In this document: positions 16,173 to 24,217 of the stretch, piece after piece | How positions within the stretch are numbered: position 1 is the stretch's first letter | Layout: each line of letters opens with the position of its first letter | NCBI RefSeq assembly: GCF_003323715.1 | Contig: NZ_QOIN01000048.1 | Coordinates: forward strand, 496,001 to 560,000 | Origin: Streptomyces diacarni | GTDB taxonomy: Bacteria; Actinomycetota; Actinomycetes; Streptomycetales; Streptomycetaceae | Direction: 5' to 3' | Length of the DNA stretch: 64,000 nt | Translations under genes and position numbers: made by a program | The notes under the pieces: generated by a model | What the model was told of the DNA's origin: nothing | What the model saw: only the letters and a program-made list of their open reading frames with translations | Databases searched by the model: none

Positions 16173-16192
16173 CGTTGGCGTTTCGTTGGCGT
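16173..16192. repeat. 9-bp direct repeats in the 16024-16252 gap
   Basis: CGTTGGCGT occurs at 16173-16181 and 16184-16192, an 11-base period. The 229-base gap between the Cys-rich gene and the Nudix gene carries promoters for both directions but no further gene was supported. Confidence 0.4.
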
Positions 16193-16252
16193 CGCGGGCC
16201 GTGCGGGTGGAGGATCGTGCCCTTGGCATCCACCGCTGACGGGAGACCGGGG

Positions 16253-16768
16253 ATGAGGCAGTTGGCCGCCCGCGCTTGGCATCGTCTGCGGGGGTCGTGG
16301 CAGTGGCGTCTGCTGTGGCTCGCGCACGCGAAGTTCACGGTCGGGGTGACCGGCGTGGTGCGGGACGAGGAGGGGCGGGTGCTGTTGCTGCGGCACCGGC
16401 TGTGGTCGCGGGAGAGGCCCTGGGGGCTGCCGACCGGGTGCGCGGCCAGGGGTGAGGAGTTCGCGCAGACCGTGGTGCGCGAAGTACGGGAGGAGACCGG
16501 TCTGGACGTGCGTACCGGGGCGCTCGTGAGGCTGAGGAGCGGCTACCGGCTCCGTGTCGAGGTGGCGTACGAGGCCGTGTACGTCGGGGGGTCCCTCCGG
16601 ATCGATCCGATGGAGATCCTCGAGGCGCGGTGGTTCTCGCCCGACGCCCTGCCTGACGGGCTCCAGGAGTCGCACCGCGAACTGATCACACCGACCGTGA
16701 CCGCGACCGCGACCGCGACGACGGCGCCAACGACGAGGGCGACCGCGCGCACGGTTGCCGACAGCTGA
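16253..16768 (+). CDS. Nudix hydrolase
   Basis: 171 residues. The Nudix box is complete at about residues 64-86: G-x5-E-x7-REVREETGL (GCAARGEEFAQTVVREVREE). The domain starts FTVGVTGVVRDEEGRVLLLRHR and ends with the typical WFSPDALPDGL. Such enzymes hydrolyse nucleoside diphosphates linked to another group; the substrate here is not predictable. An N-terminal WQWRLLWLAHAKF stretch may be an amphipathic helix. The C terminus is a low-complexity Thr/Ala tail (TVTATATATTAP). ATG 16253 with GGGAG eight bases upstream is preferred over the earlier in-frame GTG/ATG codons. Confidence 0.88.
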   Translation: MRQLAARAWHRLRGSWQWRLLWLAHAKFTVGVTGVVRDEEGRVLLLRHRLWSRERPWGLPTGCAARGEEFAQTVVREVREETGLDVRTGALVRLRSGYRLRVEVAYEAVYVGGSLRIDPMEILEARWFSPDALPDGLQESHRELITPTVTATATATTAPTTRATARTVADS

Positions 16769-16776
16769 ACCCTGGA

Positions 16777-16822
16777 CGGCCCGCGAAGTCCGAACGGCCC
16801 GCGAAGTCCGAACGGCCCGCGA
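16777..16822. repeat. 18-bp tandem repeat, 2.6 copies
   Basis: The unit CGGCCCGCGAAGTCCGAA occurs at 16777-16794 and 16795-16812, with ten bases of a third copy to 16822. A further imperfect duplication, GCGCGCCTGCGC, lies at 16829-16840 and 16844-16855. All lie in the 169-base gap before the cysteine desulfurase gene. Confidence 0.7.
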
Positions 16823-16937
16823 CCCGCCGCGCGCCTGCGCCCCGCGCGCCTGCGCGGCCGGGCCCCCGCAGGCCGGCCGCGCTCCGCTTCCACGCGCCGG
16901 TCGTGCGCCCCGCGGCGGCCCGTAGAATCGGATCACC

Positions 16938-18125
16938 ATGGCTGACACCGTCCACCCCGCCTATCTCGACCACGCCGCCACCACTCCCATGTGGCCGGAA
17001 GCGGCGCGGACGATGACCGAGCAGCTCACGGTCGTCGGTAACGCGTCCTCTCTGCACGGAGCCGGGCGGCGGGCGCGGCGCACGGTGGAGGAGTCGCGGG
17101 AGTCCCTGGCCGCGTCCCTCGGCGCCAGGCCCAGTGAGGTCGTCTTCACCGCGGGCGGCACGGAGGCGGACAACCTGGCCGTGAAGGGGCTCTACTGGGC
17201 GCGTCGGGGCGAGGACGCCCGGCGTACCCGGGTGCTGGCAAGTCCCGCCGAGCACCACGCGGTGCTCGACGCTGTCGAGTGGCTGGCCGAGCACGAGGGG
17301 GCCCGTCTGGAGTGGCTGCCGGTCGACTCGTACGGGAGGGTGCGTCCGCAGGCGCTGCGCGAGGCCATCGAGCGGGACCCTTCCGATGTCGCGCTGGCCA
17401 CCGTGATGTGGGCGAACAACGAGATCGGCACCGTCACGGACGTACGGGCGCTCGCGGACGTCGCGGCTCAGTTCGAGGTCCCGTTGCACTCCGACGCCGT
17501 GCAGGCGTTCGGTCAGCTGGACGTCTCCTTCGAAGCTTCTGGGCTGGCCGCGATGGCGGTCACCGGGCACAAGATCGGCGGTCCCTACGGGGTGGGCGCG
17601 CTGCTGCTGCGCCGCGCGTACGCGCCGGTGCCGTTGCTGCACGGCGGAGGCCAGGAGAGGCAGGTGCGCTCCGGCACTCTGGACACCCCGGCGGTCGCCG
17701 CGTTCGCGACGGCCGCCCGCCTGTCCTCCGAGCGGCGGGAGGCGTTCGTCGCCGAGGTGGGCGCGCTGCGGGACGCGCTGGTGGCGGGCGTGCGGGACGC
17801 CGTTCCCGACGCGGTGCTCAACGGGGACCCCGATCCGGCGGGGCGGCTGCCCGCCAACGCCCACTTCTCCTTCCCCGGGTGCGAGGGCGACTCGCTGCTG
17901 CTGCTCCTCGACGCGCAGGGGATCGAGTGCTCGACGGGTTCCGCCTGTACGGCGGGTGTGGCGCAGCCCAGCCATGTGCTGCTGGCCACCGGTACGGACC
18001 CGGAGTCGGCCCGGGGCACCCTGCGCTTCTCGCTGGGGCACACCTCGACCAAGGCGGACGTGGAAGCGCTGGCCGAGGCGATCGGACCGGTCGTCGCGCG
18101 GGCCCGGAGCGCGGGCCTGAGCTGA
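16938..18125 (+). CDS. Cysteine desulfurase (IscS/NifS class V aminotransferase)
   Basis: 395-residue PLP enzyme that removes sulfur from cysteine and holds it as persulfide. Visible signatures are the start YLDHAATTPMWPEA, NASSLHGAG, FTAGGTEADNLAVKG, the cofactor-binding HSDAVQAFGQ, and the PLP lysine in VTGHKIGGPYG (Lys ~212). The catalytic Cys lies in CSTGSACTAG (~336). The loop is of the short-spaced IscS kind. It is encoded just upstream of mnmA on the same strand, separated only by a convergent amidase gene, so it is the likely sulfur donor for tRNA 2-thiolation as well as for Fe-S assembly. Promoter region holds 18-bp repeats. Confidence 0.93.
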   Translation: MADTVHPAYLDHAATTPMWPEAARTMTEQLTVVGNASSLHGAGRRARRTVEESRESLAASLGARPSEVVFTAGGTEADNLAVKGLYWARRGEDARRTRVLASPAEHHAVLDAVEWLAEHEGARLEWLPVDSYGRVRPQALREAIERDPSDVALATVMWANNEIGTVTDVRALADVAAQFEVPLHSDAVQAFGQLDVSFEASGLAAMAVTGHKIGGPYGVGALLLRRAYAPVPLLHGGGQERQVRSGTLDTPAVAAFATAARLSSERREAFVAEVGALRDALVAGVRDAVPDAVLNGDPDPAGRLPANAHFSFPGCEGDSLLLLLDAQGIECSTGSACTAGVAQPSHVLLATGTDPESARGTLRFSLGHTSTKADVEALAEAIGPVVARARSAGLS

Positions 18126-18200
18126 CCGCGGGCCGGGGGCAGGGGGCCTCGGCCAGGGGGCGGCAAGCCGCGGCCAGGGGGCAGCGGACGGCGCCTGCCG

Positions 18201-19103
18201 TCACCGCTTTTTGAGGGTGCTCTCCACCTTCATCTGGGCCCGGACCATCCGCATGTACTTGTCCCAGTCCCAGTGGCGGCCCGGGTCCGTGTGGTCGGCT
18301 CCTGGCACCTCGTTGTGGCCGATGACGTGTTCGCGGTCGGCGGGGAACTTGTAGCGGGTGCAGATGCCCGCCGTCAGCTTGGCGGAGGAGCGGTACATCT
18401 CGTCTGTGAAGTCCTGCGGCTTGTCGACCCAGCCCTCGTGCTCGATCCCGATGCTGCGCTCGTTGTACTGCCTGTTCGCCGCGTGGAAGGCCACGTCCAG
18501 TTCGCGGATCATCTGTATGATCTGCCCGTCCTGGCAGACGATGTAGTGCGCCGCGGCCCGGTGCTCCGGGTTCCGGAAGACCTTCACGGCAGCCGCCGCG
18601 CTGCCCTGGGTGACGTGGACGATCACCCGGTCGATCCCGTAGTCGGCGGGCCGGTCCCCGCGCCGCAGGTTCGCGTCGGCGGCGGCCACCCACCGGGCGC
18701 GGGAGTCGTCGACCTGGCCCTCCATCCGGGGCGTGCTGTTGCCCGGCATCCGCCACCACCAGCGCTTGAGCTCCTGCTGGGTGGCCACGCCCAGCACGCC
18801 GAGGCCGACGGTGGCGGTACCGGCGATCAGGAACCTGCGCCGGCCCACGCCCCGCGGCCGCTGCCCGCCGGGACCCCGTCCGCCCTTCGGACCGCTGTCC
18901 GCGCCGCCGCCCACCGAATCGCCCGCCCCGTCGTGGACCCCGTCGTCCGTCCTGCCGTCCGTCGTGCCGTCCACCGGCCTGCCCGCCCCGTTGCCCACCC
19001 CGGCGTTCGTCCCGGCGTCCGGGCTGCCGCCCGCGGGGGCGCTCCCGGCGTCGGGCCCCTGCCCGGATCCGGGTTCTCGTCCGTCGTCAGCCGCCTGTCC
19101 CAT
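18201..19103 (-). CDS. N-acetylmuramoyl-L-alanine amidase, Amidase_2 type, Tat-type signal
   Basis: 300 residues. The first ~85 are a Gly/Asp/Ala-rich disordered tract, an unusual n-region, followed by GVGRRRFLIAGTATVGLGVLG, a twin-arginine-like signal or membrane anchor (88-107). The Amidase_2/PGRP domain follows: IDRVIVHVTQGS with the first zinc His, AAHYIVCQDGQIIQMI, ERSIGIEHEGW and HVIGHNEVPGADHTDPG with the later His ligands. It should cut the amide between muramic acid and the stem peptide outside the membrane. ATG 19103. It is divergent from mnmA across only 55 bases, and converges on the cysteine desulfurase gene. Confidence 0.88.
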   Translation of the reverse strand: MGQAADDGREPGSGQGPDAGSAPAGGSPDAGTNAGVGNGAGRPVDGTTDGRTDDGVHDGAGDSVGGGADSGPKGGRGPGGQRPRGVGRRRFLIAGTATVGLGVLGVATQQELKRWWWRMPGNSTPRMEGQVDDSRARWVAAADANLRRGDRPADYGIDRVIVHVTQGSAAAAVKVFRNPEHRAAAHYIVCQDGQIIQMIRELDVAFHAANRQYNERSIGIEHEGWVDKPQDFTDEMYRSSAKLTAGICTRYKFPADREHVIGHNEVPGADHTDPGRHWDWDKYMRMVRAQMKVESTLKKR

Positions 19104-19158
19104 GTGTTCACCAACGCGTTCGGGCCACCGGGTGGTTCCGTCTACCCTGGAGGGCGCT

Positions 19159-20301
19159 ATGACTATTGCATCCTCGCGGGGGACAGCCTCCGCGCGTCCG
19201 CTGCGTGTGCTGGCCGCGATGTCCGGCGGTGTCGACTCCGCTGTCGCGGCGGCCCGCGCCGCCGAGGCCGGACACGAGGTCACGGGCGTGCATCTGGCTC
19301 TGTCCGCCAACCCTAAGTCGTTCCGCACGGGCGCGCGCGGCTGCTGCACCGTCGAGGACTCCCACGACGCGCGCCGTGCCGCCGACGTCATCGGCATCCC
19401 CTTCTACGTGTGGGATCTGGCCGAGCGCTTCCGCGAGGACGTGGTGGAGGACTTCGTCGCGGAGTACGAGGCGGGCCGTACGCCCAATCCCTGCCTGCGC
19501 TGCAACGAGAAGATCAAGTTCGCCGCGCTACTGGACAAGGCGCTCGCGCTGGGGTTCGACGCGGTGTGTACGGGCCACTACGCCACCGTGGTGACGCACG
19601 AGGACGGGCGCCGGGAACTGCACCGTGCGAGTGACGCGGCCAAGGACCAGAGCTATGTGCTCGGCGTGCTGGACGAGCGGCAGCTCGCCCACGCCCTGTT
19701 CCCCCTGGGCGACACCCTCACCACCAAGGACGAGATCCGCGCCGAGGCCGAGCGGCGCGGCCTGGCCGTCGCCAAGAAGCCGGACAGCCACGACATCTGC
19801 TTCATCGCCGACGGCGACACCCAGGGCTTCCTCGCCTCCCGGCTCGGCACGGCCGAGGGCGACATCGTCGACGAGTCCGGAGCCAAGCTGGGCACGCACG
19901 AGGGCGCGTACGGCTTCACGATCGGCCAGCGCAAGGGGCTGCGCCTGGGCCACCCGGCCCCGGACGGCAAGCCGCGGTACGTGCTGGACATCTCCCCGGT
20001 CGACAACTCGGTCACGGTCGGCCCCGCCGCCTCGCTCGACATCGCCGAGCTGACCGCGGTGCGCCCCCGCTGGTGCGGCGAGCCCCCGGCCGACGGGCCC
20101 AGGGGCTACACCGCGCAGCTGCGCGCGCACGGCGCCGAGACGCCCGTCGAGGCGGAGTTCGTGGACGGCGAGCTGCGGGTCCGCTTCTCCTCGCCCGAGC
20201 GGGGGGTGGCCCCGGGCCAGGCGATCGTGCTGTACGACGGCACCCGCGTGGTCGGCTCCGCCACGATCGAGCGCACGCGCCGGGCGGTCCCGGCCGCCTG
20301 A
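19159..20301 (+). CDS. mnmA: tRNA-specific 2-thiouridylase MnmA
   Basis: 380 residues, a normal MnmA length. It adds sulfur to U34 of Lys, Glu and Gln tRNAs, using ATP and persulfide sulfur. The PP-loop SGGVDSAVAA is at residues 22-31; the catalytic Cys lie in TPNPCLRCNEKIKF (~112) and SHDICFIADGDTQGFL (~214). The C-terminal beta-barrel part has EGAYGFTIGQRKGLRLG. An extra Cys pair, GARGCCTVEDSHDARRAADV near 55, is as seen in actinobacterial versions. ATG 19159 has GGAGGG directly upstream. The neighbouring cysteine desulfurase probably supplies sulfur. Confidence 0.96.
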   Translation: MTIASSRGTASARPLRVLAAMSGGVDSAVAAARAAEAGHEVTGVHLALSANPKSFRTGARGCCTVEDSHDARRAADVIGIPFYVWDLAERFREDVVEDFVAEYEAGRTPNPCLRCNEKIKFAALLDKALALGFDAVCTGHYATVVTHEDGRRELHRASDAAKDQSYVLGVLDERQLAHALFPLGDTLTTKDEIRAEAERRGLAVAKKPDSHDICFIADGDTQGFLASRLGTAEGDIVDESGAKLGTHEGAYGFTIGQRKGLRLGHPAPDGKPRYVLDISPVDNSVTVGPAASLDIAELTAVRPRWCGEPPADGPRGYTAQLRAHGAETPVEAEFVDGELRVRFSSPERGVAPGQAIVLYDGTRVVGSATIERTRRAVPAA

Positions 20302-20426
20302 CGTCCGCGCGCTCGATCACCGGAGCCCCGCTCCGAGGTGTCCGCTCGGGCACCGGAGGTCCGCTCCGAGGCGCCGAGGGGCCCCGCTCACGCCGCGAGG
20401 GCCCCGCGCACGCCCAAGGGGGCCGC

Positions 20427-20990
20427 TCAGGCCCCGAGGAGCTGGAGTGCCTGGAGGCCGTCGTCGGCGAAGGTGACCAGGTCGCTCAGCGGGATCGGGA
20501 GGAAGCCCTCGGCCTCCATGCGGGCCATCTGCTGCCGCAGGCCGTCGTAGAAGCCGGCGGTGTTCAAGAAGACGACCGGCTTGGCGTGCATGCCGTGCTT
20601 GCGCAGCTCCAGGATCTCGGTCGCCTCGTCCAGCGTGCCGGTGCCGCCCACCATGACGACGACGGCGTCGGCGCGGTCCAGCATGAGGGCCTTGCGCGCG
20701 GCGAGGTCCTCGGTGACGACCATCTCGTCGGCGCCGGGGCGCGCCACGTCGCGCAGGAACTCCACCGAGATGCCGATGAGCCGGCCGCCCGCCTCCTGGA
20801 CGCCGTCGGCCACGACCTTCATCAGGCCGGAGTCCGAGCCGCCCCACACGAGGCTGTGGCCGCGCTTGCCGATCAGCGAGGCGAACTCGCGGGCCGCGTC
20901 GGTGTAGACGCTGTCCAGCTCGGCGGCCGAGCAGAAGACGCAGATGTTCATGGGGGAGGGCACGGCGGCCGAGGGCGCGGAGGAGGTCAT
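20427..20990 (-). CDS. TIGR00730/LOG family Rossmann-fold protein
   Basis: 187 residues. It belongs to the LOG (lonely guy) family: ICVFCSAAELDSVYTDAAREF at the start, GHSLVWGGSDSGLMKVVADG as the nucleotide loop, and the signature region MVGGTGTLDEATEIL. The usual PGGxGTxxE has Val instead of Pro, while the catalytic Glu and the preceding ARKALM arginine remain. LOG enzymes release free base from nucleoside 5'-monophosphates (cytokinin-activating in known members); whether this one does so is unknown. ATG 20990 lies right after GGAGG; ATG 20951 would remove a 13-residue N-terminal extension. Monocistronic, converging on mnmA over 125 bases with no clear terminator. Confidence 0.85.
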   Translation of the reverse strand: MTSSAPSAAVPSPMNICVFCSAAELDSVYTDAAREFASLIGKRGHSLVWGGSDSGLMKVVADGVQEAGGRLIGISVEFLRDVARPGADEMVVTEDLAARKALMLDRADAVVVMVGGTGTLDEATEILELRKHGMHAKPVVFLNTAGFYDGLRQQMARMEAEGFLPIPLSDLVTFADDGLQALQLLGA

Positions 20991-21008
20991 GGCCTCCAGC
21001 CTAGAACC

Positions 21009-21042
21009 GCTGCCCGAGCCGCGGTACCGCGGCTCGGGCAGC
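21009..21042 (-). terminator. Terminator of the betaine methyltransferase gene, perfect 34-bp palindrome
   Basis: GCTGCCCGAGCCGCG (21009-21023) and its exact complement (21028-21042) flank GTAC, so the whole 34 bases are self-complementary. It begins 28 bases beyond the leftward methyltransferase stop and insulates the LOG gene. Confidence 0.8.
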
Positions 21043-21070
21043 GCGCTGTGTCTCAGCGCTCCGGGGCGCC

Positions 21071-22744
21071 TCAGCCCTCGGAGAGGGTGAAGCGGAAGAT
21101 GCCCCAGGTCAGGCGGCGCCCCTCACCGCCGTCGACCCAGTGGGTGAGGCCCTTCTTCATCTGGGTGAGGTAGTCGGAGCTGACCTTCGCTCCGAGCCCC
21201 TCGGCCTCCTGCCGCTCGGTCTCCTCCAGCACGCGCCCGTAGTGGGTGACGAGCTGCGCGCGCAGGTCCTCGTACCCGCCGGGGGAGTCCTCGTGCTCGC
21301 TCGGGACGAAGCCGAGCCGGATCAGCTCGCGGGTGTAGAAGCCGGGTGAGCCCATGTCGTCGAGGTGGATGCGGTCCAGGATGGGCTGGAGGGCGCTCAG
21401 GTCGGTGCCGTCGGCGGCCATCGGGTCGGTGAAGACGAGCCGCCCTCCGGGCCTGAGCACCCGCCGTATCTCCTCCAGCACGCGCAGGCGGTTCCCGCTG
21501 TGCAGGAACGCGTCCTGGGACCAGACCACGTCCACGCTGGAGTCGGGGAACGGCACGCTCTCGAAGGACCCGTCGACGACCTCGACGCGGCCTGTGAGGC
21601 CGCGTTTGGCGTTCAGTTGCCGGTGGCGTTCGTTCTCGACCTCGCTGAGGTTGAGGGCCTGTACCGAGCAGCCGAAGGTCTCGGCGAGGTAGCGGGCCGA
21701 ACCGCCGAAGCCGGAGCCGAGGTCGAGCACGCGGGATCCCTCGGTCAGGCCCAGTCCCGACGCCATCCGCTCGACGGTGCGGCGGCTGGCGTCCGCGATG
21801 GGCTCCGCGGGGTGCGCGTACACGCCGACGTGAATGTCCTCGCCGCCCCACACGGAGGAATAGAAAGCGTCCGCGTCGGGGGAGTTGTAATAACTCCGCG
21901 CCGTACTCACGGCGCCCCCGTAAGCCCCTTCGCCCTGGTCCTCCATTCGGTATTCCTTCTCCGCGACGTGCACGAAGAAGTCGGGTTGTTCCTCCCTGTA
22001 CGTGTGCTGGAAGTCGCCGTACGTCTCGATGCGTTGGAACCCGACGTCCGACATGAGGCGCCGCGTGTAGTCCTTGCGGAGCGGGAACATGTTGAGGTGG
22101 TACACGGATTTGTCGGGGAACCTGTACCGCATGCGGCACAGGCCCTCGTCCATGTACTCGGGTTCCACCGCGACGTCTTCGCCGCAGTAGTAGTACGTGT
22201 GCTTGCTGGAATAACCGCGGTCCAGGATCGCGTCATAGTTGCGCTGGTCCAGGATGAGGATTCCGTCGTGCTTCAGCATCGCGTAGAACTCGGCCAGCGC
22301 CTTGCGCCGATCCCGCTCCGAGAAGAGGTGCGTGAAGGAGTTCCCGAGGCACACGATGGCGTCGTACTCACCGTGAACGTCCCGGTTGAGCCAACGCCAG
22401 TCGGCCTGGACGACCCGCAGGATGTGGTCGCCGTTCTTCATTCCGTTCTCGAACGCCATCGCGAGCATATCGGCACTGCCGTCGGCGCTCACGGCCTCGA
22501 ATCCGGCCTCCAGCAGCCGGACGGAATGGAATCCGGTGCCTGTTGCGACGTCCAGAACGCTTTTGACCCCGCGCTTGCGCAGAAGGTCGATGAAGAAATT
22601 TCCCTCGCTCTCCGCTCGCTTCTCCCAGTCGATGAGCGAATCCCACTTCTCGACGAAGCTGGGCACGTATTCCTCTGTGTAGTGTCCGGTTTCCCGAACC
22701 TCTACGGGGTTGTCTCCGAATTCCTGAGCCGGTCGCGCGGAAAT
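21071..22744 (-). CDS. Fused glycine/sarcosine and sarcosine/dimethylglycine N-methyltransferase (betaine synthesis)
   Basis: 557 residues from the proposed start. The N-terminal half (to ~270) is glycine sarcosine N-methyltransferase: SVLDVATGTGFHSVRLLEAG as SAM motif I, then LRVVQADWRWLNRDVHGEYD and CLGNSFTHLFSERDRR. The C-terminal half is sarcosine dimethylglycine methyltransferase: FYSSVWGGEDIHVGVY, SRVLDLGSGFGGSARYLAE, VVWSQDAFLHSGNR and LGSPGFYTREL-like text. Together they turn glycine into betaine with three SAM, an osmoprotectant route known from Actinopolyspora, where the enzymes are fused. GGAGG stands seven bases before an in-frame ATT at 22744, where homologues begin; GTG 22798 is the nearest standard start but lacks a ribosome site. 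Own terminator and an upstream palindrome. Confidence 0.9.
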   Translation of the reverse strand: MSARPAQEFGDNPVEVRETGHYTEEYVPSFVEKWDSLIDWEKRAESEGNFFIDLLRKRGVKSVLDVATGTGFHSVRLLEAGFEAVSADGSADMLAMAFENGMKNGDHILRVVQADWRWLNRDVHGEYDAIVCLGNSFTHLFSERDRRKALAEFYAMLKHDGILILDQRNYDAILDRGYSSKHTYYYCGEDVAVEPEYMDEGLCRMRYRFPDKSVYHLNMFPLRKDYTRRLMSDVGFQRIETYGDFQHTYREEQPDFFVHVAEKEYRMEDQGEGAYGGAVSTARSYYNSPDADAFYSSVWGGEDIHVGVYAHPAEPIADASRRTVERMASGLGLTEGSRVLDLGSGFGGSARYLAETFGCSVQALNLSEVENERHRQLNAKRGLTGRVEVVDGSFESVPFPDSSVDVVWSQDAFLHSGNRLRVLEEIRRVLRPGGRLVFTDPMAADGTDLSALQPILDRIHLDDMGSPGFYTRELIRLGFVPSEHEDSPGGYEDLRAQLVTHYGRVLEETERQEAEGLGAKVSSDYLTQMKKGLTHWVDGGEGRRLTWGIFRFTLSEG

Positions 22745-22833
22745 GACGAAACCTCCAGTAGAAGAGACGGTGGCCCAAGGCGCGGTCGCCGAGGACACAC
22801 CAGTACTTGGGCTCGGTGAACCGCGCGTGGTCT

Positions 22834-22855
22834 CCGGTGCATAGCTATCCACCGG
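22834..22855. promoter_or_regulatory. 22-bp near-perfect palindrome upstream of the betaine gene
   Basis: CCGGTG-c-ATAGCTAT-c-CACCGG. Only one symmetric base pair breaks the symmetry. It is centred about 100 bases upstream of the methyltransferase start and is likely the operator of a dimeric regulator of osmolyte synthesis (inference). Confidence 0.6.
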
Positions 22856-23049
22856 CCGGGGATCTATGCCACCAACTCGAAGGAACACCCGTGTGATTTG
22901 CCAGAAAACGCGCTCCGACCAGCGTCTTTCCGATTCCAGATTTCTGCACGGGACAGGGACCCCACCCGCCCCAGCAAAGGGGACACTTGGGTATGCTGCG
23001 GCTGTCAGCACCACAATGTGGCGACTACGCGTACTACGCGGCACGATCC

Positions 23050-23094
23050 CGTACGACACCGCACAGACACGGCGCGACTCGTACAACACCGCAC
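23050..23094. promoter_or_regulatory. 15-bp direct repeats upstream of the MreB-like gene
   Basis: CGTACGACACCGCAC (23050-23064) and CGTACAACACCGCAC (23080-23094) differ by one base and are 30 bases apart, about three helical turns, just before the ATG at 23113. Confidence 0.45.
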
Positions 23095-23112
23095 CCGACA
23101 TGGCGAGTACAC

Positions 23113-24153
23113 ATGGCTAAGCGCACCCAGTCAGCTCCCTCCGCAGGCTCTTCGGGGTTTCGCGGCCGCGACATCGGCATAGACCTCGGCACGGCCAACA
23201 CCCTGGTTTTCGAGCGCGGTCGCGGCGTCGTCCTGGACGAGCCGTCCGTGGTGGCGATCGACACGCACACCGGGAAGGTGCTGGCCGTCGGCGCCCGGGC
23301 GCGGCAGGCGGTCGGCCGCACCCCCGGCTCGATCACCGCGACCCGCCCCCTCAAGGGCGGGGTGATCACCGACTTCGAGGCCACCGAGGGGATGCTGCGG
23401 CACTTCATCCGCGCCGCCCGCGACTCGCAGGGCCGTGGCGGGCGCGGCAGGTCGCCGCGGGTGGTGGTGTGCGTGCCCAGCGGCGTCACCGGTGTCGAGC
23501 GGCGCGCCGTGCTGCAGACCGCCAGCCGGGCAGGCGCCCGCTCGGTCCGGCTGATCGAGGAGCCCATAGCGGCGGCGATCGGCGCCGGGCTGCCCGTGCA
23601 CGAGGCGCGCGGTTCGATGGTCGTCGACATCGGCGGCGGCAGCACGGAGATCGCCATCATCTCGCTGGGCGGGATGGTCGTCTCCCGTTCGGCGCGGGTG
23701 GCGGGCGACGCGCTGGACGCGGCCATCGCCTCCTACATCGAGCGGGAGTTCGCGATCGCCGTGGGCGAGCGCACCGCCGAGGAGATCAAGATGTCGTACG
23801 GCAGCGCCGACTTCGTGCCCGTGCGCGGCCGGGACAAGGGCACCGGCATGCCCAAGGTCATCCACCTGACGCCCGAGGAGATCGCCGCGGCCGTCGAACG
23901 TCCGGTCCGCTCCATCGTGGAGGCCGTGCAGGCGGCGTTCGAGGAGTGCCCGCCGGAGCTGTACGGCGACATCATGGAACGCGGCGTCGTCCTGACCGGC
24001 GGCGGGGCGCTGCTGCACGGGTTCGACCAGCGGCTGGCGGCGGAGACGGGCATGCCGGTGACCGTGGCGGACGAGCCGCTCGGCTGCGTCGCCCTGGGGA
24101 CGGGCAGGTGCCTGGAGGAGTACGACAAACTGGAGTCGATCTTCGCGGCGTGA
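23113..24153 (+). CDS. MreB/Mbl-like rod shape-determining protein (actin fold)
   Basis: 346 residues with all actin-fold ATP motifs: phosphate 1 DIGIDLGTANTLVFERG near residue 20, connect 1 PIAAAIGAGLPV, phosphate 2 VVDIGGGSTEIAIISLGG, and the adenosine loop VVLTGGGALLHGFDQRLA. Streptomyces has several MreB homologues used in spore-wall assembly rather than hyphal growth; this one is of the shorter, Mbl-like sort. ATG 23113 is chosen from MAKRTQSAP; upstream in-frame codons are not convincing. It is divergent from the betaine gene over a 368-base region containing the palindrome and direct repeats, and has no mreC/mreD partners here. Confidence 0.88.
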   Translation: MAKRTQSAPSAGSSGFRGRDIGIDLGTANTLVFERGRGVVLDEPSVVAIDTHTGKVLAVGARARQAVGRTPGSITATRPLKGGVITDFEATEGMLRHFIRAARDSQGRGGRGRSPRVVVCVPSGVTGVERRAVLQTASRAGARSVRLIEEPIAAAIGAGLPVHEARGSMVVDIGGGSTEIAIISLGGMVVSRSARVAGDALDAAIASYIEREFAIAVGERTAEEIKMSYGSADFVPVRGRDKGTGMPKVIHLTPEEIAAAVERPVRSIVEAVQAAFEECPPELYGDIMERGVVLTGGGALLHGFDQRLAAETGMPVTVADEPLGCVALGTGRCLEEYDKLESIFAA

Positions 24154-24217
24154 CCCGCGCCGGGCCGCGCCGCCTCCCGGGCCCGCCGGCCCGCCCCCGG
24201 TGCGGGATCATGGGGGC

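Noticed and set aside
16081..16338. 85-codon minus-strand frame next to the Nudix gene
   Set aside because: No ribosome site or recognisable motif, and it overlaps the Nudix coding start in antisense.
22745..23101. 119-residue N-terminal extension of the betaine methyltransferase
   Set aside because: It crosses the palindrome and promoter region, has no similarity to homologues and lacks a ribosome site at its start.
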